A stretch of 64,000 bases of DNA from Psoroptes ovis (lineage: Eukaryota; Arthropoda; Arachnida; Sarcoptiformes; Psoroptidae), in assembly GCA_002943765.1 (NCBI GenBank), contig PQWQ01000001.1, forward strand, positions 1,240,001 to 1,304,000, read 5' to 3'. Position 1 is the first letter of the stretch. The number at the start of each line of letters is the position of its first letter. The position numbers and the translations under genes are program-made. A model generated the notes under the pieces. That model was given only the letters and a program-made list of their open reading frames with translations. It made no database searches and had not been told where the DNA came from. Below are positions 9,796 to 22,918 of this stretch, one piece after another.

Positions 9796-11854
9796 ATAAA
9801 ATTTTGAAACAACAAAAAAAAATTATGATGACCGATTGTGACATTTTCAATCGAATTTGAAAAAAAAAAATTTCATTCAAATCTTAATCTTAACTGAACA
9901 AAACCATGGTTGTGAAACAATACTTTGTGCATTTAATCTTTTGAATTTAATCAATTTGATTCAATTTTTTTTTCAAATTTACCGCGTGTTTTTCAATATT
10001 CCTTTGAATTATTTCACAAATTTTTCCATTTATCCACCCGATTTATTACGATTGAAGATATATTTCCATTCACAAAATTCACGAATCACCATTTCATTTT
10101 TGCGACAAATTTGGTTTTTTACATTTTCATATTTTTTTTCTTCTTGAAATGCATTATTGAAACACATTGAAATAAACAATTTTTTTCGGCTTTTTTTTTT
10201 GTTTCTCAAAGTTTTTCAAATAAAATTTAATGATTGAAATCAAAATCAGAGTAAAATCAAATGAGGAATAAATTAAATAAATAATAATATATAATAAAAG
10301 AGCATGGTAAAATTTGAGTGTGGTATTTTGGGTTTTTTTTTCACGGTCGAATATTGATGGTTCATTAATTTTATAATCATTTATATTTTGATTGAAATTC
10401 ACATTTTGAATATTTTGGAATCGTTGTATATAATAATAAAAAAAAATCATACACAAATACACAGAAATACATTGACACACGCTTGGGAAATAAGGTAAAA
10501 ATTAATCAAAATTATGATCGATGAATGTGTTATGACATTTTGACATGATTTTTCTTGAATTTTTTCCGACAAAAATTTTTTTATGGTTCAATTCTGAACA
10601 ATTCTGTATTCGTGTATGTCAGTGTCTGTGTCAGCGTACGCTGGTAAATTGGTGTTCGAAATTGATGTCTGATTTAAATCAAAATTCAATGGTCGGTAGA
10701 AAATCAATTGTCTGCTATCAAATTTGATTTTTAAAATTCATATCGTTGGTCATTTTGGGAGTTGAATTTTTGTAGCTTGTTTTGGTATAAAATAGATTTG
10801 AGTGGAAATAAATGGATGATGCTTTTGTAAATACATGGAGTATACATTTTTTTTTTGATTTGTAAGAAAAACATTGAGAAAAATGACTTAATAATACCTT
10901 TTGGAGATGAAATGAAATAAATTAAAAATAATCGAAAATGATTAAAATGTAAACATCTGTGTATGTGTGGTATATTGTTTTGAGCATTTAGAGTAAATAC
11001 ACACTACAAAAAAAACGATGATTATTATAATAATCAGTCATTGAACAATTGGTAAAAATGATAATAAGGATAATGATAATAAGTTAAAACAATGAAATAA
11101 AATAAAATTCATAAAACAAAAAAAAATTGGTAAAACAAATGGTAAAATTGTATAATTTGTAATGGTTTGTCTTGTTTGTACTTTTTGGTTTGTTTGAAAA
11201 ATGATTATAAATGATTAAAATGTTTAATATATATTTATGATCAAAATGATGATAATAATTATGTTTTGTAAGAAAGACTTGAAATTTTTTTTTTGTTGTT
11301 GTTGTTTGTTTACTGGTAAAAGGATTTAGAGTTTTTTTTTGTTATGTTATGTGTTAATGGTTTGTATAAATTGTAATTCTATCAATAATAATAATAATTT
11401 TAAAATCTTGTATACATTGTAATTAGTATTTAAAATTCAGGATGGAAACGATTATATTTTGAGATTAGATTAGGCGTTTGTAGCAAAAGGAAAAAATAAA
11501 ATAAAATAAAATGAAAAAAAACACGATAAATATAGATAGATAGGAATAAAGAGCGAGAGAGAGACTAGTAAATAAATAACAAATTCTAAAATTTTCAGAA
11601 TTCGTTATTTCATTAAATATGGATGATTGTTTTAAATTAATAATGGAAGGATTGAATCTTATGAATTATTCATTATTATTATTATTATTATTATTATTTT
11701 TATGTTTTAGTTGTTGTTTAATTTAGTATTCTGTAATTCGATTGGCGTTGATTGATTGATATTTTATTCATTAAAATCAAATACTCTTATCCTTACTGAT
11801 GATTGATGAAGATGATAATTATCATTTTTATTTTTTAATAATAAATTTTTGTCA
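9796..11854. other. Intergenic, sulfotransferase to PDE7 (tail to tail)
   Basis: This 2.06 kb AT-rich stretch lies between two 3' ends and has no supported gene. It probably carries long 3' untranslated regions. An ATT/ATA-type microsatellite is at about 11667-11700 and poly-T runs occur throughout. Open frames up to about 108 residues here (for example 10154-10480 minus) are AT-composition artefacts without motifs. Confidence 0.5.
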
Positions 11855-14800
11855 TTATTGCAGTGTATAATAATCGTTGAGTGAACGAATCAAAATATCT
11901 TGAGGAACTGATCGACGTCGTTGATTACTATGCAGATGATGATTATGATGATGATGATGATATTGCTTATTATTTATTAAATATGGATGATGGCAATTAT
12001 TAGATGATTCTGCTGTCGTTTGATTACTGTTATTATTATTGTCACATGATACATCAAATAAACTTGAACGTTGTCCATAATAACATGATTCTGATTGATG
12101 AAGAGAATACTGTTGAAATATTCTCCTATTTCTATTAAATTTGCCTTTAGCAGTATTATTATTGCTATTATTATTATTTAATACTGTTGACATATTGGTA
12201 GATTGATGATGAAGATGCTGATATTGTAGGCTGGTGCGAAGATATAAACTCGCTTTAGATATTTTAACATTAGGAAATGATGAACGGCGTTTGACATCAT
12301 TATTAGCATCATTATTACTCAAATTAATGATATTCATGTTATTTTTTGCTTTCAATGTGTTACACAATAATAATAGTGCTGTACCTTTGGCTGTATTCTT
12401 TTCACTTCGTCTTACTATATCAATACATCCGGGTGCTGAACCACGACGATAAAATCCGCTTTGCGGCTGGAATATTAAGTAAATAGGATTTTCATTAATT
12501 TAAGAATGATAAATGAAAGAAAATTAATTATTCACCTTTTCATAACAAAAATTAGGCAAAATTAATGCCGGTGTTGATAATATTGCTCCACAATTAAATT
12601 CGGATATGAAATCATCATTCTCATCATTATCATGATCAGAAATAGCTAATTCCATATTTTCATCCTCATTGACCTGATTATCTAGTATCATTTCTTTTGA
12701 AGATGATCTTTCTGGCGGTGTGCCACATCCATTTATGCATTTAGTTTTTGGCATTTCAATATGTTCATTTTTGAATTTTTCAATCATTTCATTGATATCG
12801 ATCAATTTTATCGATGATAATGACAATTTGTCACTAGATTTACAACGTATCAATTTATTTATTGCTTTATTTCCTAAAGACAATTTAATTTTATCTATTT
12901 CTTTATTGTAATTATAGTCATATAAAACCATTGATTGACAGCGTTTTATTTTCATCAATTCTAATCTATCTCTGCCATAATTTTTATTTTCCATGATTTG
13001 CCACATATATTCATTGAAATTTAAATTATTTATCAATTGCTTTGTCAATTTCGAATCCAAGTATGTATTCCATAATTCAAATAATGGTCGTACAATATTT
13101 TTGAAGAAATCTTTTTTTTCACAAAAAAAATTTCGAAATTTGAGTCATTAAGTTAATGAAATATTAAATTACATAATTTAGAAGAAAATTTGTAAAAAAA
13201 ATACCTGTTTGTATTTTTGCGATTGTCATAGAATTTCTATCAAACATAGGGGTAATTGGTATGCCGAGTAATTTTTCAAAATCACCTTGTCTGTAAAATT
13301 CATTACAAATTTGTTCACTCCAACGTAAACTCGTTTTCCATGGACGGCATGGATTGCCAAGATCAGCACATTTTAATGCGATTTGCAATATAAAATGTCT
13401 GTGCTCTTTTTTTTCCAACGTAAATTGCTCACCATTTTTAATATGGGTTTTAAATTGCTGTATATATTCATTTTGTCTACTAACATCTGTAGCTAATATT
13501 AATTGTTTTAAAAGAAATTTTATCTCTTTCCATTGTTTTTCGTCAAAATGATTGAATATCTGCGATTCATAAAAACATGATAATGCAAAACGCCAATGAT
13601 GACTTTCCAATACGGATAGGTTCTATTTAAAGGTAAGAAAAAAAATATTCAAAAATAGAATGTTTGTCAATCGACAATTATTATAAAATATCCGGCTAAT
13701 AAATAAACAATAAATATTTACATTATGCATTGTTGTTAAATGGCTATTTGTTGCAATTAGAAATTGTTGATTAACACCTGGATGATCTAAATCATGTGAT
13801 ACGGCTGCCAATATTGAACACATTGCCTCCATTGGTGTTAAATATTGTTTTATTTTTGTCTCTTGTAGAAAACAATGCATTGCTTGGGTAACATCAGCTG
13901 CATGTACGGAATTATGATAAGGATTCGTATCATGATAACCTAATGGAAATTATATGAGAAAAAAAATTGATTTCCTATTAATTTCTATTGCTTCCTAGAT
14001 TTGAAAAGTTTCGCAAAATAATGATTATGGGGAACTTACCTTTTTCAAGATAATCTGGAAAATGTTTAGAAAAACCGAAAAAAATACAAATGAATAAATA
14101 AATAATTAAAATTAAATATTGAATAAAAATAGAATAAAATTTTCATTCAAGAAAAAACTTACTAAAACATCGTAATACATTAATCAAATCAAGATTAAAT
14201 ATCTCAATAAAACGATATTCTTTGAATAAAAACAATAATAGACTAGATAATGAATGACCACTGGTCAATACATCAAATGAAAATGTATTGAAATTCCATT
14301 GATAAGAATTTCTGAGAAAGCGTTTCGAAATTCCATTGTAATACGGGTCCAATAATGGTATTGTTTCTGGATGTATGCTTTGTTGTAAACTTTTGCGTCT
14401 TCTCAAGGCCAATAACAAATAAACACTGCGTCGATCTAATTCATCGGATTGGCTTCCTTTTGAAATTTGATTTTCAGATGAAATTTTGTTCGTTTTTATC
14501 TGGGATTCATTTAAATTCAATCAACTTACTTTCTTTTGATGATATCAACAATGGATTCACGGGAATATCATCGACCATCAACAGATTTTGTTGAGCATCA
14601 TTTTCTAAACAAAAAAAAATCGAAAAAAAATCAAAATGAAATTTGATAATAAAGAAGAGGAAAAAAATATTTTAAAATATCAAATAACAAACCTATGGTC
14701 CATGTAAAACAAAGTGTTTGATCATCTTGTGATGTAACATTAGTGATGATCGTAGATTCAACACGCTAATTTAAAATTGAAGGAAAAATAAGAAAAAGAT

Positions 14801-14981
14801 TTCAATGTCAGCTAATAATGATGATAAAAATTTTCTTTTTTTTTCCTGCTAATACCTTATTATGACCGAAATGTTGTACCAAAGTCCACTCACAAGGGCT
14901 ATATTTTTTATTTTCATTTTCAAGCGAATGTCTTCGAACTGTTTGATGATTAAAACGCATACAAGTACTATATGGTATCAT
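11855..14981 (-). CDS. PDE7: cAMP-specific 3',5'-cyclic phosphodiesterase, PDE7 type, with long tail
   Basis: Hydrolyses cAMP. Nine coding exons: 14856-14981, 14693-14765, 14530-14604, 14163-14456, 14040-14054, 13722-13939, 13205-13622, 12536-13110, 11855-12466; 801 residues. The catalytic core (about 155-445) shows WNFNTFSFDVLTSGHS, NPYHNSVHAADVTQAMHC, the metal-binding VSHDLDHPGVNQQFLI, LESHHWRFA, LILATDVSRQNEY, and KCADLGNPCRPW with the core aspartate, all of PDE7A/B type. Exon 5 is a 15-base microexon. After the core is a tail of roughly 350 residues, Asn/Ser/His-rich, ending RSVPQDILIRSLNDYYTLQ; vertebrate PDE7 lacks such a tail. An in-frame TGA lies upstream of the chosen ATG, but further 5' exons remain possible. 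The exon 3/4 acceptor (14457) was chosen for frame and a normal 73-base intron. Confidence 0.92.
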
Positions 14982-17900
14982 ATCAAATATTTTTCAAAAG
15001 TTTTCAATAAAAAAAAATGAAAATCAACACAATCGAATATTTAGGAGATTGGAGCTTGTAGTGAGAAAAAGAAGAACACTGGTGGTATTATTTATTCTTG
15101 AAAATTTTTGAAATTATCGTTATTATCTTACAAAATTCGATGATTAATGATTTTGATTTGAAGAAAAAAAAATTGTTTGTTTCAACTTAAATTATCTTTG
15201 TTTAAACTATGTTTGAGGTAAAAATTGGATAAAATTTACAATTTGTAAATATAGAAAAAAAAATATGAACAAATCTAGAATAAAGAAACAAATATAGAAA
15301 TATAAATTGTCAATGGATGGAAAAATTTTGAATGATGTGTATGTGTTTGTATGTTAATGTGTGTATGTGGATGTAAAACAAGAGAAAAAAATATGATAAT
15401 TTATTGTTTTTGGATGGATAAAATTAATCAGTCATTCATTTGATTAAAAAGTTTTATCAATCATTTTTGTTTGTTTGTTTGTTTATATATTTGTTTGTTT
15501 CATTTGTCAATTTACGATAATAATAAACACGTGTAAAAATGTAGTTTTTTGTTTATTCATTCATTTTACGATTATGAACTTTGTTGTTGTTATTGTTATG
15601 ATTATTTCTATTTTTTTACAATGAAATTTTTTTTTCAAATAAAACTAAAAATATAAACAAAAATATTAATGAAATAAAATATGAACAAATAAAAAAGAAA
15701 AACGGATGTTTAATCATTGAAAGTATTATAAAATGTTATTATGATTAATAATATTTTGTCGTTTAATTATCATGTTGGGAAAAAAAGGATAGAGAACAAA
15801 AAATAAAAATAAACGCACCAAAAACATGTACATATATGTGAATAAAAAATGATCACAAAATCAATAAAATTGATTTTAAATCGATTTTGATTTGCTACAA
15901 AACAAGATAATAATAATAATAATGATGATAATAAAATTTATGACAAAATCTTTTATTTGTTTTATTCAATAGTTTTCAAATCTATTGGTTCGAATGTCGA
16001 ACATGTTGTATTCACACAAATGATTGCTAATTTTATTTTGTTTCATTCAAATATTGATCATTTTTTTTTCTGATCAATGAAAAATAAAATGCAAATACTG
16101 AATCGTGTTTGGGTATAATTAATTTTTGATCAAAACAAGTTTCAAGTTGGTCAGTGCAAAAAATCGAATAATCAAATTTTTATCGATTCAATTCAAATTA
16201 ATAATTATCATTTAAGGTGTTTGATGAATTTGATTAATTGTTGATCATAATGATATAATTATCATTATTCATAAATTGAAGAGAAAAATTTCATTTTTCG
16301 TTTTTGGTAATGGTCAATGAAAGAACAAATGAAAAAAATTGTTATTTTTAAATGATTAAAAAATGATAATCGAATCAAATTAAATCAAAAAATAAATAAA
16401 TAAATAATAACTTACATCAAGAATTAATTTTTTGTTGTTGTTATTGTTGTTGTTTGAGCATTGGATAATTGATGTTTATTTAGTTATTAGAAAACTTAAT
16501 TGATAATAAATAATAAAAATTGATGATGATAATGATGATTATCGTATTTAATATTATTATTTATGTGAGCAATGATGGTTTTTTCTTTTTTAATTTTGAA
16601 ATGGATGGCGATTGATTATTGATGATGATTAGAGAAATACACACACAAATTTTTTTTTCTTTGAATAAATGTTTAAAAAAAAATTTCTGATGGAAATCAA
16701 TGCTGTTTGCTGCTGTTGTTGTTGTTGTCGTCGTCGTTGTTGTTGTTATTATGTTTCATTTGAATTTCATTATTTTATTTTCGTTGATTTAAAAATTCAA
16801 GCACAAAACAAAACATATAAATCCAGCTTTCTATGAACACACAGACAAAAAAAAAATACAACACACCTTGATTAATATTTTTTTTTCAATGATGTTTTGG
16901 TGGTTTTTTTTACTTCGTTTTAGCTGAAATCATTATTATTATTTTGCATTGCACTCGTGGATAATTTTCTGTTCATTTTTTGTTTTTTTTCATTAACAAA
17001 TTTTGACAGATACGATGTCGATATTATCAACGTTTTTTTTTGTTGAATTTTCTTCTAGTTTATTCATTAATTTTATTTAGATAAATTTTAAAGATTAAAT
17101 CAAACAGCTAAAGAACGATCGAAAATTTTTAATTAATGATTAACCGAAAAAAAAACATTGAACAAAAGACATTTGATGAATAATAACGAATGAATGATTG
17201 AATATGAATAATTTCGTTTTACTTTGAATACAAATTCATTCATTCATTCATTCATTCACAATGACAAACAACATTAAAATGATTTTGATGAAATGAAATG
17301 GGCAAAAAAAAAAAAATGTAAGGCGACAAGTCAAAAAGTCGATGAAATGTGAGTGAACTCGAACTGGGGAATGAAGATATATAATATACAAAATGAAATG
17401 AAATAAAATAATTTTTTTTTTTTTTTTTTTTGAAAACAGCACATGATAAGCATTGAAATGAATGAAAAAAAAAATTGTAAAAATACAACTAAATTCGAAA
17501 TAGAAGTGTTGAACGAAATGATGAAAATATGAACGAAAAAAAAAATCAAACGAAGCACTCTATATTCACAGAAATTTGAATGAAATAAAAAAAGGATACA
17601 AGGATATTACATAAACTATATATATTCATGTGCATGGACACATATATATATAAATTTGGATGGATAATGTTGAATAATGTTGAATATTGAATTGAACACA
17701 TAAAATCAAATATTTGATGAAACAGTAAATGAAATATAAAAATGCTAAAACAGCACATGGAAAATAGCATGTTTCGTATATCTGTGTTCAGAAAAAAAGA
17801 GAGAAATAATCTTGAATATCTTTGAAATAAATGAAAAAATAAAATAAAATAAAATAAAAAGTGGAATACCCTGGTTTTTTTTCTATTTCTTCTTCTGGGG

Positions 17901-20431
17901 TAAATCGATGTTCGATAATAATAAATGATGATGATGATAATTGATGGTTTCCATAGAAAAAACAAACGCAAAGAACAAGAGAAAAAAAATTATCAATTAA
18001 TCTTTCTATGACTTAGGAATCTGATTTTTCTTTGTTTTAATTTTTTTTTATCTGGCTTGGCCAAATAATGACAATTAATATTAATTTAGAAAATTGGCGA
18101 TAATTTTCTATGTTAAAGCAAAATCAAATGGCATTGTTATTCTGATTCAATGAAAATATTTGAAAAATTCTTCAAAACTAAAATCCGAATTCATTCGAAA
18201 AACAGCGCAAAATCAAGCAACACAAATACAAGAATCTAGGTTGAATAGACTCATTATTATTATTATTATCAAACACATATATATGAATTTTCAAATATAA
18301 TTCATATATTCTAAATCGATATAAAATTGAAGAATTTCTAGAGGAGTTTTAGGCCAAACGAAAGAATTTTAGTTCAAAAGAGATTATATTTTTGTTGTGT
18401 TTCGTTCATTCATTTATACATTTTCATTTCAATTTCATTTCATTTGCAATTCAAATGCGCAGATTCTTTGGAATCACAGAAAAACACAAATCGAAGAATT
18501 TTTCGTTTTTTTCTTTTCTATATGTGAAACGACCCGGAATCAGATCGAGGTTTTTTCTACAAATTTTGAAATCAAATGATGAGAAACGAAGCTGAAAATC
18601 CTTTGAAATAAATATTTGTGTTTGTACATGTGAGGGGGATGATAATGGAAAATAAGTCTCATATATACGCCAATATTGAAAATTTCATGTAAAGAAACAA
18701 GATCATAAACCTTCAAAATATAATGTCTTCATACACACACATACAATCGAGAATCTGTGTCGAAAAGTAAATGAACCAATATTCTTTTCATAACTTCGCA
18801 TTTTTTTTTCTTATGTTACATTAACACACATACAAATACAAGGCTTTCTACTAAATATTAATGGGAAAAAAATCAAACATGTTCCAATTTTCATCTGGTT
18901 AATATTATATGACGTCGAATTGGAAAAAGAATTTTTATAATGAATGAAAAAAAAGATTCTTGTTTTTTCATATGTGTATGGATGATCAGAAGAAAGACGT
19001 CATCAAGACATGATTGTTGATATAATCAGATATTATTTTTTTTTTCGAGGATAAATGAAATTACAACACACACACACAAACACTTTATACCTTTGGAAAA
19101 AAAGATTTTCATCGAATCATTACTTCTGATTTTCATTTGATTAGTTGAATTCCATTTTTTTCCACCGTTTTTATCACGAATTATATAGTATCTTCATGAA
19201 TTCTTTTCATTTTTCCCCCATAACGACGTCAAATGTAATGAAAACATTATTTTAGAGAGAGAATTCATATATTCATTGACCTCATTTGCTTTAGGTTGTT
19301 GTTGTTGAAATTATTAATATTAATAAAATTTCTACTGATCAGGGATGAAAAAAAAAAAATTTGCTTCATTTATTCATTTTTTTTTTCAATCAATTCAAAA
19401 TATTTATTAAATTCGACAAGCATCGTGTAATAATGAATGCATATATTGGTTTTGATTTTGATGATGATGATGGTGACAGTGTTTGAAAGAGCAAAAAAAA
19501 ATCAATTTATTCGCTTGTTTGAACATTTATTCGTTTATTCATTTATTTATTAATTATTCAATGAATAACGGCCAAACGATTAATAAATAATTGTTTATTT
19601 AATTTGCTGGTAAATTTCCATTTGCAATGAGATTTACACACATTGATTGATAGATTAAATGATCGAAATTCAGCGTCAAAATAAACATCGTTATTAACAG
19701 GGAATTAATTAAATTAATTTATGTCAAAAAAACAACGAGATAAAATTGATGTAAAAATTAATAATTTTTATTGAAAATTTCAAAACAAACCGAACAAAAA
19801 TTTTGAATTTCGAATCTTGAATCATGAAAAAATGAGTGACATTCGAAAATTTCGCACAGGAATTTCATTCATAAATGAGATGTTTTTGGCAGCGAAATTG
19901 AAAAATTTCAAAAATTTTTAATTCAAAAATTTTAAAATTCTTAATTCTCATAAATCACAAATTATTTAAGGATTATTTAATGATTTATTAATGATGATTA
20001 TGATGAATTAATTCATTGTAATCAATTGCAAATTATTATTTTCTTTTGTCTTTTGTTTTTTTAAATTCCATTATTCCATTGTCATTCATTTCAATTTAAT
20101 TCATTCCGAAACCTAATTTTTTCTCGGTGTTATTGGGCGGTTTTTAGGTTTTATTTTTTCATTTTTTTTTTTGACTTGTCATTGGATTATTGTTTTTAGC
20201 TTTGATCTAGATTTTTCTTTGAATATTAATTTATTCATTTATTTATAGCCGAAATAGTGAAAAAAATGACGATAATAATAATAATATTTAATGAACAATA
20301 CAAAAATGTTAATGAGATTTGTGTGTGATATCATTATTGTTATTGTTTTTGAAACATGAATTCATATATTCAAAAATTAAGAAGAATAAAGACTGAATAT
20401 AGAGTAAAATTCATTCAGTTTTAAATTAAAT
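14982..20431. other. Gene-poor 5.4 kb region between PDE7 and ZC3H14
   Basis: No gene supported. The interval covers the PDE7 5' flank and the ZC3H14 3' flank. It is AT-rich with many microsatellites: a GTT/GTC tract at 16710-16750, (ATTC)n at 17234-17258, twenty T at 17412-17431, an AC tract near 19066-19078 and an ATT tract near 18254. Overlapping minus-strand frames at 17246-17971 are Phe/Ile/Tyr-rich composition artefacts. Alternative PDE7 first exons or enhancers could lie here, but nothing in the sequence proves it. Confidence 0.5.
17234..17258. repeat. (ATTC)n microsatellite
   Basis: A run of perfect ATTC/CATT tetranucleotide units sits in the gene-poor region upstream of PDE7. The same unit recurs at other intergenic spots such as 53942-53990 and 55020-55034. 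Confidence 0.85.
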
Positions 20432-22195
20432 TTATATTCGTTTACGCTTATTATTATTGATATTATTATTATTATCGGCGGCGGAAGCGGTGGTGTTGGT
20501 GGTGGTGGCGGCTGTAGTATTGTCATTTATCGACGATGACCATTTTAATTGTGATGGATGTGGTATTTGCTGGGTTTGTATCATATTATTAGGCGGATGA
20601 ATATATGGACAATTGAATGTTTTACACAATGATCCATAATGACAAATGATCTATCAAAATTAAGAATGAATGAAAGAAATAATGGCATCAATATAGAAAA
20701 TAAATTCCAATTAATATTAATTTAAAGTAATTACCTTTGGCGGATGTGTAAATTCACAATTTGGATTTATACATTTAGGATGATATTTACAAATATTATT
20801 TGTGTGATTAGTATTTTTCATCAACATCATCATCATTAATTGATTACGCTTCAAATTTGTTTGAAATGTATGAAAAAATGGACAATTTTTTTTCGAACAA
20901 ATAGAATCATATTTGCAGATTGGATGTATGTAAAGACATTTATCACCAAAACGACAATTTGGAAATGTACTAAGGAAAAAAGAAAATTATGTTAGAAAAA
21001 ATATATCATTGAAATGCAATTGAAAGCAAATAAACTTACTTGCATTTGATAAATGGATGGTAATATTCACATTTTTTACCATTCATACATAATGGCCAAT
21101 AACGGCAACGTTCAAATTTATTCAATTGATTAATGTTCGAATCTTTGGCTGAAAATTTCTCTTTTTTATTAATTGATAATGATGATGATGTTTTCGATAT
21201 TGTTTGATTTGTTTGATTAATTAAATCATCTTCATTCATTAATTCTGGATCTAATTCTTCTTCCATGATGAATAAATCATCATCATCAATGTCAACATTA
21301 TCATTTACTTTGAACATATTTTTAACACCGTCTAATGTGACAAAAAATTTAGTTTGTTGATTATTATCGATTATTTTCTTTTCTTCATAGATTTTTTCAT
21401 CAGAATCGGATGGTACTAATGTTGAATTCGATTTGTCTTTATTTCTTTTATTTTCTTTTTCGATTTCATCAATTTCAGATATTTTTCGCTTATTGTCACT
21501 TGATTGGCGCTGTCGCTGTTGTAATTTTTCGATTTTCTCATCATCATCCTCATCCGAAAAATTAACAACATTTACTGATGATTTTATTTTTTTCTTCGGT
21601 ACTCGTTTCAGTTGATGTTTTGAATGTGTTGAATCTTGTTCATTTGTTTTGTTTGATGATATTGAATTTTTCTTTGTCCTTTTTTGATCATCATTCGTAT
21701 GTTTTTTCTTTGGTGATCGTTCTTTTTTATCCTTACTTCTTTTATCACTATGAACAATTTTATTTTTTTCATCAATTAGCTTATCATCAACATCATCTTT
21801 GCTAAGATTATTATTATTTATATTATCATGATTGTCAATATTTTCAATTTTATTATCTTTATGATCATTGTTATTATTCGATGATTGATTTTTTAATCTA
21901 TCTAAATGTTCAAATAACCAATTAACAAAATCATCGGAAATTTTACCCAAAAATAATGCTAAATTATGTTTCATTTCATATTTATTTTTTTGATTAATAA
22001 TCATAACAATGATGTAATCAATCAATGAACTACCTGTTAATTTTATCGTTAAAAAAAGGAATATAATTATAGAACAAAAAATTTAAATTTAAAACAAGAA
22101 CACTTACCAAATTCATTATTATCTGGATCCAATTCTTTTAGCTTGGATTCTACGCTTGCTTTCAATTCATCAATAATTTCACTGTTGGCTTCCAT
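20432..22195 (-). CDS. ZC3H14: Nab2-type poly(A)-RNA binding CCCH zinc-finger protein
   Basis: Nuclear poly(A)-binding protein controlling tail length and RNA quality. Exons 22108-22195, 21040-22033, 20735-20969, 20432-20650; 511 residues. N-terminal PWI-like domain (residues 1-90; IDYIIVMIINQKNKYEM, LALFLGKISDDFVNWL), a long Lys/Asp/Ser-rich linker with nuclear-localisation-like KRSKDKKERSPKKKH, then five tandem CCCH fingers: CRYWPLCMNGKKCEYYH, CNTFPNCRFGDKCLYIH, CKYDSICSKKNCPFFH, CKYHPKCINPNCEFTH and CHYGSLCKTFNCPYIH. The finger number and spacing fit ZC3H14/Nab2. The C-terminus is Thr/Ala/Asn-rich and ends NNNKRKRI. Adjacent and divergent to the PAG1-like gene. Confidence 0.95.
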
Positions 22196-22918
22196 TGTTT
22201 TCTTTCAATCAACTTGAAATATCGATCTGATATTTGGAATTTATTTACAATTGAATCAAGGCTTGAATTTAGATATAAAAAATTTATGAAATGGTCAAAA
22301 ACGATGAGAAAAATAAACAAAAACAAACAAACAAAAAAAAAACATGAAAAAATAAAAAATTAATAATCGATTGTGTTTAACTTTTATTCATAAAAATCAT
22401 TGAAAAAAATAATCGTCAAAAGATGGTGCAGCTACGATGTTCAAACTGAAAATTTGAGCCAATTTCTCTTCTCATCAGAATCCAAAACTCATATTCCGTT
22501 TATTTACATCTTCAAATAAACAGATATTACATAACATATTGTGACGTACATTTTATTTTGAAAATTAAGAAAAATAAATAACAAATTCAACATGTATGAA
22601 TATTTCAATATAAATTACAGGATTAATTCAATGAAATCAATTTTTTCCTCAATTCATCATTGAAAATCATCAGCTTCATTCATTTAATTCATTAATTGGT
22701 TTTTCTTTTTTGGAGCGAAAATTTACTACAGAAAAAGAAGCTACAAAACAAAACAAAAACAATGAAGATGATATTGAATTCTCGGATACAAAGATGATAA
22801 TAAATGTTGTATAATAATCCGATCAATTGTACAATGATAATGTTTTATTTCGACAATAATCTGTAAATATAAAACAAAACAAAACAAAAAATTAAACCAG
22901 ATAATAATCAATCGGAAA
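22196..22918. promoter_or_regulatory. Divergent upstream region of ZC3H14 and the PAG1-like gene
   Basis: This 723-base interval separates two start codons on opposite strands. It must contain both promoters unless distant first exons exist. No recognisable core element stands out from the AT-rich sequence. Confidence 0.4.

Noticed and set aside
9857..10480. Two small frames in the sulfotransferase-PDE7 gap
   Set aside because: AT-rich artefacts on both strands in what is most likely 3' untranslated sequence.
14456..14520. Use of the acceptor at the CCCAG near 14491 for PDE7 exon 4
   Set aside because: It would give an intron under 40 bases and the wrong reading frame; the acceptor at 14457 gives a 73-base intron and keeps the frame.
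17246..17971. Overlapping minus-strand frames rich in Phe, Ile and Tyr
   Set aside because: They are driven by poly-A and simple repeats, overlap each other in different frames and show no domain.
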